Shown in pieces: positions 48,322 through 61,424 of a stretch of DNA of 64,000 nt. How positions within the stretch are numbered: position 1 is the stretch's first letter; the number at the start of each line of letters is the position of its first letter. The notes under the pieces are model-generated. The model worked only from the letters and a program-made list of their open reading frames with translations. It searched no databases and was not told the origin of the DNA. The translations under genes and the position numbers were made by a program. The stretch covers positions 401,001-465,000 of the forward strand of contig RPFO01000644.1 in assembly GCA_009746045.1 (NCBI GenBank), in the 5' to 3' direction. The stretch is from Mesostigma viride (lineage: Eukaryota > Streptophyta > Mesostigmatophyceae > Mesostigmatales > Mesostigmataceae).

Positions 48322-50592
48322 CCTTCGGCACCTCGCTGCCAAGAGCTCTGCCCGCGGCCGGGGCCCTACTGCCCCCCCGCCGCCCGCCCCGCTTCACCAG
48401 CCTGCACCGGCTCCCCGCCGCCATCCAGGCCCGGCAAGCCCTGCGCGACAACAGCGACCCCGCCCGCTACGCCCGCCTCAAAGCCGATTACCACTCGGCC
48501 ATCCGGCAGGTGACCAAGGAGCAGGAGGACCTTCATGTCCGCGAGTACTTCGCCCACCCGCCTCAAGGACCAGCACGGCAAGTACGCCTGGACCCGCCTG
48601 CGTCACGCCCAATGGCCCGCCGGCGGCGCGCAGCCGGCGCCGCGGACGCTCTCTGGCTCGATCACCGCAGCAGCAGCTCGACCAGTGGTATTCCTCCCAG
48701 TCCCGGCTGCTCGGCGCCCCCCCGCCGCCTCTGCCGCTTGGCCCTCTGGCGGCCGCACGCCTGGCAGTAGCACCGGCGGACGTCCCTGCGCCGCCCACGC
48801 CGCCCGCCGCTGAGCAGGACTACACGTACCCACTAGCCCTGACGGAACCCCTGGCCGACCCGGCGAGCTCCCGCCGTTCACCGAGCTCGAGCTGAGCACC
48901 GCCGCCAAGCAACTCCGCTTCTATGCCGCCGTTGGACCTGACCAGGCTCCTAGCCCCGGTGATTAAGCTGACGGCGCTCACGGGGTTCCTGCTTGACGTC
49001 TGCAACCGGATCCTGCTTGCCAACGCGCCGCCGATTCCTGAGTGGCAGCACAGCTACCGTATTATGCTGTACCTATACAAAGGTTCCCCTGACGACCCCG
49101 CCAACTACAGAGGAGTCTGCATCCAGAGCGCCGCACTTAAGTTGTTCATGCGCATGATCCTCAACCGCCTTCGTTCTGCTCTCGACTGTCACCTTGGGGA
49201 AAGTCAGATGGCCGCTTCCGTCCTGGGCGCAACACCGTCATGGCCATCTTCGTCGCGCGTCGCCTCTTCGAGGAAATCGCTCTCCTGCAACCTGGTGAGT
49301 TTCCCGCCATCCTGATCTTCGTCGACTTCATCAAGCTAGGCTTTTGATTCTGTCCCGTCTGGGACGCTCTATGGGCTGTACTTGCTCGCGCTCGCGTCCC
49401 CACTCCCCTGATTACCGTCATCGGCACGCTGTATGAGGGGTCGACCACTTCGGTGCGCACTCAACACGGCATTACCCCGCCAATGATGCCCACTGCAGAC
49501 CGGCGTCTGGCAGGGTTGCGTCCTGTCGCCGTACCTGTTTATTATTGTAGTGGATTATGTTATGCGCCAGGCACGTGCTCGCTTTGAGTAACATTGCAGG
49601 CCGGCGTGCCCCTGGCCTAGCGATCACGAACGAGCTTGGGGAAGGGGGGCCGACTAACCAGCAGAATTTACTAGCTGACCTCATTTATGCCGACGACATC
49701 ACGCTCATCGAGAAGCCGGAGTCTGCGCAACTTTGGCTGGACTGCCTGGCGCTCGAGGCTCGGGCGGTTGGTCTAGAAATCAGCCCCAAAACGGAGGCCC
49801 TGGCCCTAGTGGCAGGGCCCCCACCCACACTCCGCCTCTTAGACGATGCCGAGGTCAACTACCCTCCTTCAGGCCGCTTCTGAGCTGCTCGGCAGTTGCC
49901 GGCTTCCCGACTGCGAGGACGACATGACGACACGGACCGGCATGGCGTGGGCGCACCTCCATGACCACCGCCGCTGGTGGAGCAACCCCGCCCTACCCCG
50001 GATCGTCAAGCGTGACCTCTTCAAGGTCGTCATTCTGACGATCCTGACCTACGGCGCCGAGACGTGGGCACTGACGCAGGAGCTGGAGCAACGGCTCGAC
50101 GGCGCCGTCACCAAGATGCTGCGCTTAAGGCCCTTAACATCCCCTTTGGTTTGCACATTAGTAATGAGGATTTGTACGCTGATTTGCCCTATGTTTCCCA
50201 CATTATTAGGCACAGGCGCCTGGGCCTAGCCGGGCACCTGGCCCGCACAGATCAGGTTGATACCTCAGATAGACTAGCTGGCACCAAGCCCGCCCGAGCC
50301 TGGGCGATATGTCCTAACCTGGCGTGCCCCCTGCCGCGCGCGGCAGGGCCGCCACCCGTGGACATTTCGTGATAGACTCGGCATGGACATGTGCTACACT
50401 AGACGTGACGGGCTCACCCCCGGGCAGCCTCCTGGTTTGTCTGTAATATGGAGGCAGATGGTGCGCAAGGATAGATGGCAAGTAGTGATGAAGGAGACCA
50501 CCCCCAAGCCTGTGGGGGCTCCGCGTGTGACCAAGTATGGCATTCATAGCGATTCGGGCCGCGGTGCCCACACCCCTGTAACTAGGACCTAG
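48322..50592 (+). pseudogene. LINE ORF2 copy, 5' truncated and heavily frameshifted
   Basis: Pieces in several frames match the ORF2 at 41151-44087: QARQALRDNSDPARYARLKA, WQHSYRIMLYLYKGSPDDPA, NYRGVCIQSAALKLFMRMIL, ADLIYADDITLIEKPESAQL, ILTYGAETWALTQELEQRLD and RHRRLGLAGHLARTDQVDTS. The endonuclease is absent. There are many shifts and a deletion, so it is an old copy. Confidence 0.75.
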
Positions 50593-50776
50593 ATAGCTTA
50601 TACCATCCATTCCATCCAAAATGCCCAACGAGCCACGAGCCACGAGGTAGCCATGGCTGTCGGAGCTCATAACTTTCACGTTTGAGCGCCGAATTCAGCT
50701 GTGAATATCACAATCGCTTCGTCTTTCTAAGATGCACATGCTGATCTAATTTTCCGACGCTATTACGCAATATACG

Positions 50777-52620
50777 ATGAGCAAACGCCTCTCGACGCAA
50801 CGCAGCCTGGCGGCTGCGCTTAGCAATGAAAATACGTCTGCAGCCCCGGCTGCAGCTTCGCCAACCGGCCCAGAAGGCAGCGGCGCCACTAGCCAAGCTC
50901 TAGTGGTCGCCCAGCCCCCTCTGGCCGCCTCGCCAGCAGCGTCGCCTGAACCCAAGCGCAGTCGCCCTGCCGAGCCGACCTGGGAGGAGTTCGACTTTAA
51001 CGCCAGCCAGCCCGGCTTTTTTGACAAGCTCAACCCCGACAAGATCCTGAGCTACGTGTTTTGGGGATCGCATGCCTCTCTTCTAGAACTATGCAAGCAG
51101 CTTTCCCACCAAGGTCGCCTTGTCAATGCCTTCCTCCAGAGGCGCAATTTCGGCAAGGACGTCCTCAACGCCCGCCGCCCCCGTGGACCTCCAGCAATAC
51201 GCCCTCTTTTCCCTCCTTGGACGCTCCATCGAGGAGCTTTGGCCCCCAACGCCCCTCACCACCACCTTAACCGAATCCTCCATCCGCTCACTCCTCAAGG
51301 AGGCCCTCGAGCAGCACGTGGCCCCCATCGCAGCAGATGTGGCGGTCATGGGCAGCACGTTGGCTGCCGAGCTCCCCCTCCTCTCCACCGCCACCTCCAC
51401 CATCTCCACCGCCACCTCCACCCTCCTCGCCTCCTCCACCGCCACCATGCACCTCCACCTCCGACGCCATCACCGCCCAGCTCCGTGACATCGACCAGCG
51501 TCTTAAGGACAACGCCATTGCTATCGAGGTTCTGCAGAACACCGCAGGCCTCACCGCCCAGGCGGTGAAGGACATTGCCACCAAGCCAGCCTCGGCTGGC
51601 CTGGCCGGCGATGCTCCTCCCATCACCACCTGGGCGGACATGCTTAAGCAACATACCACCTCCACCACCTCCGCCGTCGCAGCCCAGCTTCGATCAACGG
51701 CAGACGCTTGACCTCCGCGAGGAGGCCGAGCTCGCCAAGCGCAGCCTCAACGTCATTGTCAAGAACTTCAAGATGGAGGAAGGTGAGAATTCCGAGAAGC
51801 TTTTGCGTGCGTTTGAGAGAGAAATCCTTGGTCGCATGGGCCTTAACGGTGAGATCGAGCTGGCTGCCCACCGCCTTCCCCGCGCGCGGGGTAAGGCAGG
51901 GCTGCCCCCGCTCCTCCTCACCTTTAAGACCCCGGCGGACAAGATTTCTTTTCTCAGACGCCGCAAGCGGCTCGAGAAGACTCTCTTCACCCTTGATGAC
52001 GACTTGACCCTGGCGCAGCAACAACGGCGACGGGAGCTATGGCCGACCTACCTCCAGCTCCGGCAGACCAAGGCGGGGCAGCCGGTGTACTGGAAGGGGG
52101 CGGCCATCTACGTCGGGCACAAGCCCTGGCAGGCGACCCCCCCCCCCCGCGGCCCCAGCGACTCCAGACGCCCTGGCAGCTTAGGGGAATACAGCAGTAG
52201 TAGTGCAGAATAGATAGACCGTGGCCATGTACATGTACGCCTCCTAGAGGCACTACCCCAGCTAAGCCCCGCGCTTTATTTAATCATGTACATGTGTGCC
52301 TATGATGTGCCACCCTCCAGACGATGCCTAGCCTTATTTAGTAATGTTGTGCCCATGCAGGGAGTCACTCTCTGCTGAGAAGCCATGCCATGGCTCTTGT
52401 ATAGCCATGATGATCTTCCCCCTCACAGGCATGCTCCCCCCTTACCCGGGCATAGCGTGATAGACCATGAGGGTGCGGGTGCCCTGGTGCACCTAGAGCA
52501 AGTGTTGTTTACATTCCCACCCTTGCAGGAAGTAGCTTAGAATGTATTATAGGCTCATATGCCCCTTCTCAGGGTTATGTGCTACATATACTCCCAACGG
52601 AGTTATGTTCCTAATTAATT
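50777..52620 (+). mobile_element. ORF1-only LINE copy C with full ORF1 and 3' tail
   Basis: The most complete ORF1. It starts MSKRLSTQRSLAAALSNENT (50777) and has TWEEFDFNASQPGFFDKL and LSYVFWGSHASLLELCKQLS. After shifts near 51150, 51450 and 51700 come ALFSLLGRSIEELWPP, AQLRDIDQRLKDNAIAIEVL, DLREEAELAKRSLNVIVKNF and FTLDDDLTLAQQQRRRELWP, ending at 52213. A 400-bp 3' region carries the conserved tail ending in TTAATTAATT at 52612-52621. No ORF2 lies between ORF1 and tail. Confidence 0.75.
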
Positions 52621-52689
52621 AATGTCCATTCCATCCCATGTTCCCGTCCCACTGAGGACAGTTATGCTCACGTGACGCAGTCACGTGTC

Positions 52690-52759
52690 TATGAATGAAT
52701 GAATGAATGAATGAATGAATGAATGAATGAATGAATGAATGAATGAATGAATGAATGAA
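52690..52759. repeat. (GAAT)n microsatellite
   Basis: About 17 tandem GAAT/ATGA units just downstream of the LINE tail. Confidence 0.9.
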
Positions 52760-53065
52760 TTCCTTGAGAGGGGTTATGACGCATTTCACATCATGGTCTC
52801 CTTCACAGTTTTTCAAGAGCTCCCAGCTATAAGTTTATTCAGCAATTAGTCAATTATTCTTATCAGGCATATCTGGTATAGTATTATTAGGTACTAAAAA
52901 AAATTAAGATTACAACGGTATAATATTTTCATTAGGTATATCTGGATAAATTCAATCAGGCTATTGAATTGGTACACATGTATGTACAAGGAATGGTGAA
53001 ATAATACGTAGCCATGCTTTATGCTGGTCAGCTAGACCAGCACAGTGGTGCGAGAAACCCCCCCT

Positions 53066-56000
53066 TTAGATTTCTTTCTTCTCTCCACCTTGCTTCGAGT
53101 CGTCCTTATTGTTCTTCCAGATATTGTAGTTCAGCATCGTGGCAAAGCCCACCCTGCGTCCGCAGTAGACAGAGTAGACGAGGAGCCCAACCATGATCCA
53201 TTCCACATGGACGCAGCCACGCCAAGACCAGTGATACGTTCATGAATTTATCCACTTATAAGTAGACGTCAAACAAATATGCATTGGTTGCGTGGACAAC
53301 TTTTGGTTTGGAGATAGTTTGGAAAGGCTCTAGCATATTCCATCCAACTAAAATGCATGACAAGTTGAGAATATCAAGGAGACAACAAGTTGAGAGTATG
53401 CTTGGCCAACGAGCTATCAGCAGCCAACGAGCTATTGAAGAACTGAGGTAAACAAAACTGGAGCCCTCATCTGATAAAGTGGTTTGACCGGTGCGGGGGT
53501 TCGACCGGAAAATTTCGCTAAACCAAGGCACAAACTTCCTAGCCGTATCAACCGTGAATTGTTCAGGATTCACCAACTTATTTGAAAAGTACAGGGAAGG
53601 TTTGAAAAACCTCATCGGTGCACACCAGGCAATTAAGTTCTGAGCATCATCCGGGTTTGTGTGGGGAACCACCGTACGGATGCCGGCACTCACCACGCGA
53701 GGTAGGGGATCATCAGGTTGGACGCCGTGACGTTGACAGGGCGGAAGAGGACGATGCAGGCCACGATGCTCGTGGCGAGGGCAGAGATGTCGGCCAGCGC
53801 CACGCCCTGTAATGACACATAATTCACAAACCTGATTCACGGCATATCCATTAACAAGTAACCCACTAACTAATTGACAAGGAAACTTGATATTGCAAGT
53901 AGTTATAGATCACTCCATGGGCCATCACATAGCACAGACTCCTGGGGGTGGAAAACTGGATATGCTCGCCCAGCGGACGCCATGTGCTCGGATCTATGAC
54001 AGGACTGCAGACCTCCTCAGTTGCCACATGGCAGTGGCACACTCGATGACACATAAACCTCCAATACCATGCTTCCCGTGACAGAACAATTCTACACTCA
54101 GAAGCCCACAGGGCGCTACCAGATCGCCAAATAAGAAATCATCGTCACAAAGCTCAAGACAAAGTACTGGAAGGCATGATGGTCTGGCGTTGCAGGCCCC
54201 ATTAGGTCAGTGTTTCTGCTAACGCACCGGTACCGGTAATTCTCCGGTAATTACCGGTGCCCCCCCGGCCGACTGGTAAGCCACCCCCGGCCGACCGGTA
54301 TGCTATATGCCAAGCAGGAAACCCCCCCCCGGCACACCGGTATGCTATATGTCAAGCAGGACCCCCCCCGACCGACCGGTATGCTGTGTTCAGAGCAGGA
54401 AACCCCCCCCGGCCGACCGGTAAGCCATCTCCGGGCTGACCTGGTCGACCGGGAAGCAAATAATGCCGGCCGGGGTTCCCCGGTTTCCCCGTCAGACAAA
54501 CCCGGTACTTATATACTGACTATTACAAAATATCGATTTCGATTAGTATATGTTACTATTCCCGGCACTTACAAATAGTTTGCACATTGCTGCCATGCTA
54601 ACACCTCCACCGAATGTAAATTCCGACACAGCTGAGCCCTGCTGAATGCCCGACGAAAACCAGTGCGCCAGGGCATGGAATCTCGCGACGGTCCTATCGT
54701 AGCTACAAGATGCCTTACTGATGAGGTTAAAATAGTAGTGCGTGACCCTCAGATGCAGTATTAAAAAAATTATCATGGGCAACGGCTCGTCAAGGCTAGG
54801 CAAATTTGCACAAAAACATTGCTCGCTCGCGACTTCAGTTGTCGTTGTTGTTGCCCACTTTTAATACCGGTGTGAGCTTGACCAGCACAAATCTCGTTGT
54901 TGTTGATGTTGAGTTGAGTTGAGTTGAGTTGTTGGACGTGCTAACAACTACTGTTGATCGAGGAGGGGCTAAAGTTTTAACTTCAATTTGTGAGCAAATA
55001 GATTATCCGTACCCAAGTAACAAAAGGCGTGGCGCGGTGCAGATCTGACCCTATAACGAATGGGTCAGCACTCAGCACTTGGCAGCCGGCAATGCCAGTC
55101 TGTCAAGTGCGTAGACTCGAGCGGGTAACAAATGCGCTGCAGAATGCCTGCAGCAGTAGGTACGCAACACGATGTAAAGGTGCTGAGCCGCTAGACGATG
55201 CATTAAGTTCACGGCAGTCGAGCCAGCTGACTTTGTTTTGCGTGTTTTCTAATCCTACATTTTTCGATAGTGCGCTAGAGAAGTGAATCACGACGAAGAA
55301 GAAAGAGCCCCCGATTCCCCTGGGCTACAAGTTCAAGGACCATTTCACACGAGGTGGTGGCGTTTTGACCTTGGCTGGCAGTACGAGCGGTCGCCGGGCT
55401 TTGGGCACGGTCGTTACACACCAGGCGCAGGCAGGCAACGAGTTAGAAGGGGACGACACTGATAAGACGAATGGGGACGAGGGTGCCGTAGAGCAGGGCG
55501 ATGCAGGTGGCTCAGCGCACCCACAGCGCGAAATTCATGGCGGTGATGTTCCGGAGCAGGCCATGTCGGAGCAGGTTGTTTCGACTCCGGCCTATGGGTG
55601 TATATGGTGCATGCAAACCCTAAGGAGGCATCGTGTGAGGTCACGCCAATAATGTATGGGTGAGCTAATGTGAGCTACATAGCCTACAAGTGATGACAAC
55701 TATGTTTTGTAACCTCCTATTGTGACTAGGCATGCTTGTATGCATGCTAAGTTATCATTTTCGTATGTTTTGTTAGGGAGCCCTGCGTATGCCAAGGCTA
55801 TGTGAATCAGGATTCAGGGCACAAGCAGCCCACTAAGGCAAGGCTTCACAGTTTAGGATCAATTATATAACTGTACAAGAAATCCTATTGGGTTTTTATT
55901 TTTCTAAAAAAATTCGCCAACATCCGGGGGGGGCTCCACCCCCCCCGGCCTCGGCCGGACCCCCCCCCTACCGGAGTTACCGGAACCCCCCCCCCCCCTT

Positions 56001-59000
56001 AGCAGAAACACTGCATTAGGTGATACCATAGAAGCTTTTGTTTAACTACTTTTACTATAGGAGCTTTAGTTGAGTAAGTGAAAAGATGGCTTTGTATTTC
56101 AAATTTCAAACTTTTGCGCAAAGCTAGGCAAAAGGAAGGTCGCGGATCCGCGGAAAAGCAGAAAGGCAACCAATAAGGATGCAGGATGCGACCCGGCGCT
56201 CTGTCCAGCTGGCGTAAGACTGGTTATGCATTGGACGGGATTGCCGGTGAAAAAATTGAATTCGGAGTTGGAAAATAGGCATGGTAAAATTAAAAATAAG
56301 AGGTATACATCAGCCATATCTGTAATTGGAATGGTAGTGCATTGGTGGTACTGCACGACGGTATTGGACGGAATTCCCGGTCTGGGAAGCCGATTTTACA
56401 TCTCACGTCATGTACATGGAAAAGGGTTTGCGAACGCGACGTTGTAAAATGGCTCGTAAGAAAGGAACGGAGGCGATTTGGCGCCGCGTCAGTCGTGACG
56501 TTGTTTGCACCGTTGGATTTGAATCTACGGTGTTCGTTCCTGGATTGTTTCGAAACCCGGTCGATGAGATTTAACGGAGAAGTCGAGTATATATGTGACC
56601 TTTTTTTGACAAGTTGGTGCGGACTAGAGGTAGCTAACTTCGGTCATGTCACTTGCGTGCCAGTCGAAATTGTATTTAACTGAATTCGGTGTCGTGCAAG
56701 TTGGTGAAAAAAGTTCACTATAGAAGCTTTTGTTTAACTACTTTTACAATAGGGGCTTTTGTTTAACTACTTTTACTATGGAAGCTATTGTTTAACTACT
56801 TTTACTATAGAAGCTTCTATTTAACTACTTTTACTATTGAAGCTTTCGTTTAACTACTTTTCTTACTATAGAAGCATTTATTTCACTACTTTTACTACAG
56901 AAGCTTTTTAACCCGTTTTTCCCTTTCTAGAACGCGATATATTGCGGTGTGGGATATTTATAGAACACGTCATAACGTCTAGGGAGTTTCATAGTCATGT
57001 GTATACTTTCCTGAAAGCCCATAAATCAAAGGATTTTTCGAGCTACTCAGACCTACAACATGCTAATTCATAAGAGAGATACACTGGTTTGAATACAGGG
57101 GGGTCTGACCATGACCGCGATTTGTTGACCCTAGGTCACAAGTCATGTGCTTATTCACAAATGGTTCATGAAAAAAATCTGGCTTCTTGCACGAGCTATG
57201 GGCAGCATATGCAGGCTCTTTGGAACGAAACTCACGCCTGTTTGGAGCTATTTTTCATTAGCATAACAAACACAACGCAGTACAACGCAGTGGGAAAAAT
57301 GAGAGCCCTTCACAACATGACGCAACAACACGAGCCCCATAAACGGGGCCATAGTGAGCTAGGAGGGTCAAAACGTTGAAAAAAGGAGTTGTATAAGTTA
57401 TACAGCATCAAACATGCATCAAACATCATGACTGGATGACCTAATATGACTGAATCAGGCAGCCATATCCCAAGCATCATCCACTCTCACAACGTGTGGA
57501 GCACGTGCCTCGTGGGAAGGGAGGTGCTGGGTTTTCACTCCAAAACGCGTGCAATACTGAAAGAAAGAGGCACGTGTAATGCAAGGCTTGGATAGGTTAA
57601 GTGATCCATGAGCTTACATGCAGGCAAAGATGACGCTGGAATGCATGCTAGCAAATGCTGGCAAGATACAAACAACACATGATTATACACCATGATTATG
57701 GGCACCTAGCTGATCTTATTGCACAATCAACACAGTATAAACCATCAATATCCAATCTTCACCATATATGCACCGCTTGACGACGTATACAGCACCTAAA
57801 TACTGCACGACTGCACCCTGCTACGGCTGACATGCAAGCAACGTTCAGTAGGATGGCGGTCTTAGAGAGGCCGGGCAGAGGTCGGTAGAAATAAGTGGAA
57901 AACGGGCAGAAACTAGGTAGAAACACGATATACTTACGCCTGCAAGCACTATTAAGCCGGTGGCAGAGGCCATTTCCAGGAAACTACAGCATACCGTAAG
58001 CCACGGTCACGCCTTGCGCTATTTGCAGGCACCATCATGCCCGGAGCTACCCAATAAAAGTCTGCACAAATCTCGGTTTAGCCGAGAGTCCGGGCGTCCG
58101 GAATGAATAAACATGTGCTACGAAGTCGATACGCCATGGAAGTACCAAGCATGGTGCCGCAGCGGACCCGAGTCTTGCCGTAGTAATATGTATTCTGATT
58201 TGTATGCCGGTTTCCTAATATGTATGCCGGTTTCCAGGGTTTCCGCATAAAGGTTGGGTGAGAAACTGGAAAAAACTACATTTCCTTGGCCCCAGTACCT
58301 CGACAAACTCGTAAACCTATTCATCAACCTATAAAGGAATCATCATGGCAGTTCCACCCAACAGCCACTGAAATTCGCGCGAAAACTGGCGAGATCTACC
58401 TGCCGCCATCGTCGTCGTCTTCACCTTCGTTCCCGCGAAAATGCCAGATCTCAGTGGTACATACTTGTTTGCAGCTGTCACACAAAAAAAGAAAAAATAC
58501 TAGTTTTTTTTCTTGAAGTCTAGGGGATGTAAGGCGTCCGTCCACCGAGTTTCAGACCAAAAATCTCGTATCTACTGTGTCTGCCACGTGTCAGATTACA
58601 ACGCGATACACCGCGTTCTAACACTACAACGCGATGTATCGCATTGTAAAAAAACACGGGTTAATTAACTACTTTTATTACACAGTAGAGGCTTTTATTT
58701 AAGCAATCACAGGAGACCAACCCGCAGAGCAGGAGGACCCACCGTGTTGTGGAGGCCGAAGAAGAGCGGGGTCCAGAGGAAGTTGAACAAAAGCTGCCAC
58801 GAGGATCCCATCCGTGCCGCCACGCCACCAAGGGGGAGACAAGCATCCCACAGCAAGACATGAGATGGTTGGCGTGTGAGATGGTTGGCGCCTGAGATGG
58901 TTGGCGTGCGTGAGATGGGTGCGATGTGTGAGATGCTTGGCAGGCGAAGGGTAAGGCTGAAGAAACCCGCGGGAGGCGCAGCGCAAGTGACCCCGTCTCG

Positions 59001-61368
59001 CGCGCACTCATCACAAGCAGTTGCGCGCGTTGCGCACGAACAGAGGCACAGTTCCACTCCAAAAGGACGGCGGGCAATCACAGGGGAGATGAGGGCATCA
59101 CAAGGGCAATGTTAATGATCACAAGGGCATCCCCCTCTCTGAGATGCCAGCATGGCGATGCCTGCTTGAGGACTTGGCAGCTTCCAGGCGTGAGCTTGGA
59201 AAACAGTGCACAGAGGAAAAACTTGACCCCCAAAGATGCAGGGTGGAGCAGCTGGACACGTCCAGCAATCACCAGCCCGCAACACCCCATGATGGCCCTG
59301 CACCCTGGACAACAACCAGGGACATAACAGATGTTCACACCGCCAACAATATGAGATAAGGGAATAACTGATTCAAAAAAGTGGGTGCCGGGAACAAGCA
59401 GAGAAAACTTACGCTCAGGCCGTACGCGGTCAGCGGGGCTGCCTGCTTCGCGAAACCTGGCCCCACGAGCGCACAGCCACCAAAACGCATGAGCGCACGC
59501 AGTTGTGGTAATGGTCAGTGCCTGCGCTGCGTGTGCTTGTCGCGATCATTCGGCACGGACCATTCACGATTCTGAAGGTGCTCGTCTCTGTCAAACGGCA
59601 CATTACCCTGAACGGTTCCTGGGAATAGCGCAAGCAGCCAGTTCCCACGCCTCCGGGCACTCTTTGGTCATCACGTCGGCACGGGCACTCTTTGGTCATC
59701 ACGTCGGCACGGGCACTCTTTGGTCATCACGTCGGCACATGCACTCTTTGGTCATCACGTCGGCACGGGCACTCTTTGGTCATCACGTCGGCACGGGCAC
59801 TCTTTGGTCATCACGTCGGCACGGGCACTCTTTGGTCATCGTGTCGGCACCATGGCTACCATCACGTCGGTCACATGGGACCAGCCAATGAATAGCCACA
59901 CCACCTTTGGCATATGGTGGTAACCTCCCAATGGATAGCCACACGGTTGAAGCTGGTGACCGCGAAATGCCCACCATCCCCCGACATGCCAACCAATCCA
60001 TCCAGGGGGGGATGCATGCCAGCCAGGGACTGCCAGGGACGCACGATACAGCAACGCGATGAAGCCGGCGCGAATCCTCTTGCAGCAAATGTCATGGTGG
60101 CGGATGCCCAGGTAAGAGTTGCCAACCCACCGCAGTGACCCTACCAAAGCAACCTACCGAAGCAACCAACCATAGCAACCCACCGTCCACCACCCATACA
60201 TGAAGGGGAAGGAAGCGGTGGCACCCCAACGCGTTGCCACCCTTCCCCTTGCCGTGCGCGAGGCCACCCTTTCCTTTCCTTCCCGTCGCCCACCCTTCCC
60301 CTTGCCCTGCGTGACGCTTGACCCCTTCCCCTTATATCCACCCGCCGCGCCCACTATCCCCCCCCAGTATCCTATCGGCCTTGGCAAGGGAAGGCCACCC
60401 CTTGTAGCACGCACCTTTCCCTCCCCTGACTCAACTGCTGCGTGCCAGACCCGTGCCATGTCTGACCCTGGCAACTGCAACCAGCCCACGAGCACCATTC
60501 CAATCACCAAAACCCCCTGCCCACTTCACCCCCCCCCCCCCCAAAAAAAAACAACTAAAGCCCCTGTCCAATCCACCCAACAACCATGCGCCAAACACCC
60601 CCCATGGGCTCCCCTCACCTCCATCCTGCCACACCAGCCAGGACGCCACGCCCATCGCCGTGTACAGCACGGTCCACATCGGCCCAAAGATCCAGTCCTG
60701 TGCACACACGCACACGGACGCACGCACACAAATACACCGGCGGTACCGTTATCAGTATAAAACACGCATGGGTAGGTGTCTATAAGCCATCGCCGTGTAC
60801 CAAACACGGCACATGGGGTCAAAGATCCAGTCCTGCACAGGCACATGCATGGGCGGGGTGCATGGACATACGGTTTGTACCGCCGTGTTCATACCAACAC
60901 ACGGTTATACCCAGCGCATAGCAGTATCCAGTCATGGTTATAGCCATCGTATACAGTAGAAAAGTTGTAAGTGAGAGCCACGGGGTTATGGGAGATAGCC
61001 AAGGCAACTGTTGGTCCAAATTTTGACACAACCCAGGCCAACTCAGAGGCACGCTCGCAAGGGGTCGTGTTCGGCATGCACACGAGGCATCACAGCAAGG
61101 TTTTGGCCAGGCATCCTTCCGTTGCGTTCCATCGGCCACTATCAGTATCCGTATCATGACGCATGCGCTGGCTGGCTTGCACACCAACTAGCGGGAGGCC
61201 ATCCTGAAACACCAGAACAAAATCTCCGTGCTGCAGTGATGGCACATCTTGCGCTGGTAGTCGAGTACCGGTGACAAGTGCTGCGTGATCAACACGTACT
61301 CCCACGTGATGACCAGCATGCTAATACAAACACAACTTGCTCAGCAAGAGAAAACACACACACACACG

Positions 61369-61424
<56 letters not shown>

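Noticed and set aside
59655-59850. CRISPR-like regular repeat
   Set aside because: Units are contiguous 28-mers without spacers inside a eukaryotic intron; a minisatellite.
60200-60760. 186-aa plus-strand Pro-rich frame
   Set aside because: It overlaps TSPO exon 3 on the opposite strand and has no recognisable features.
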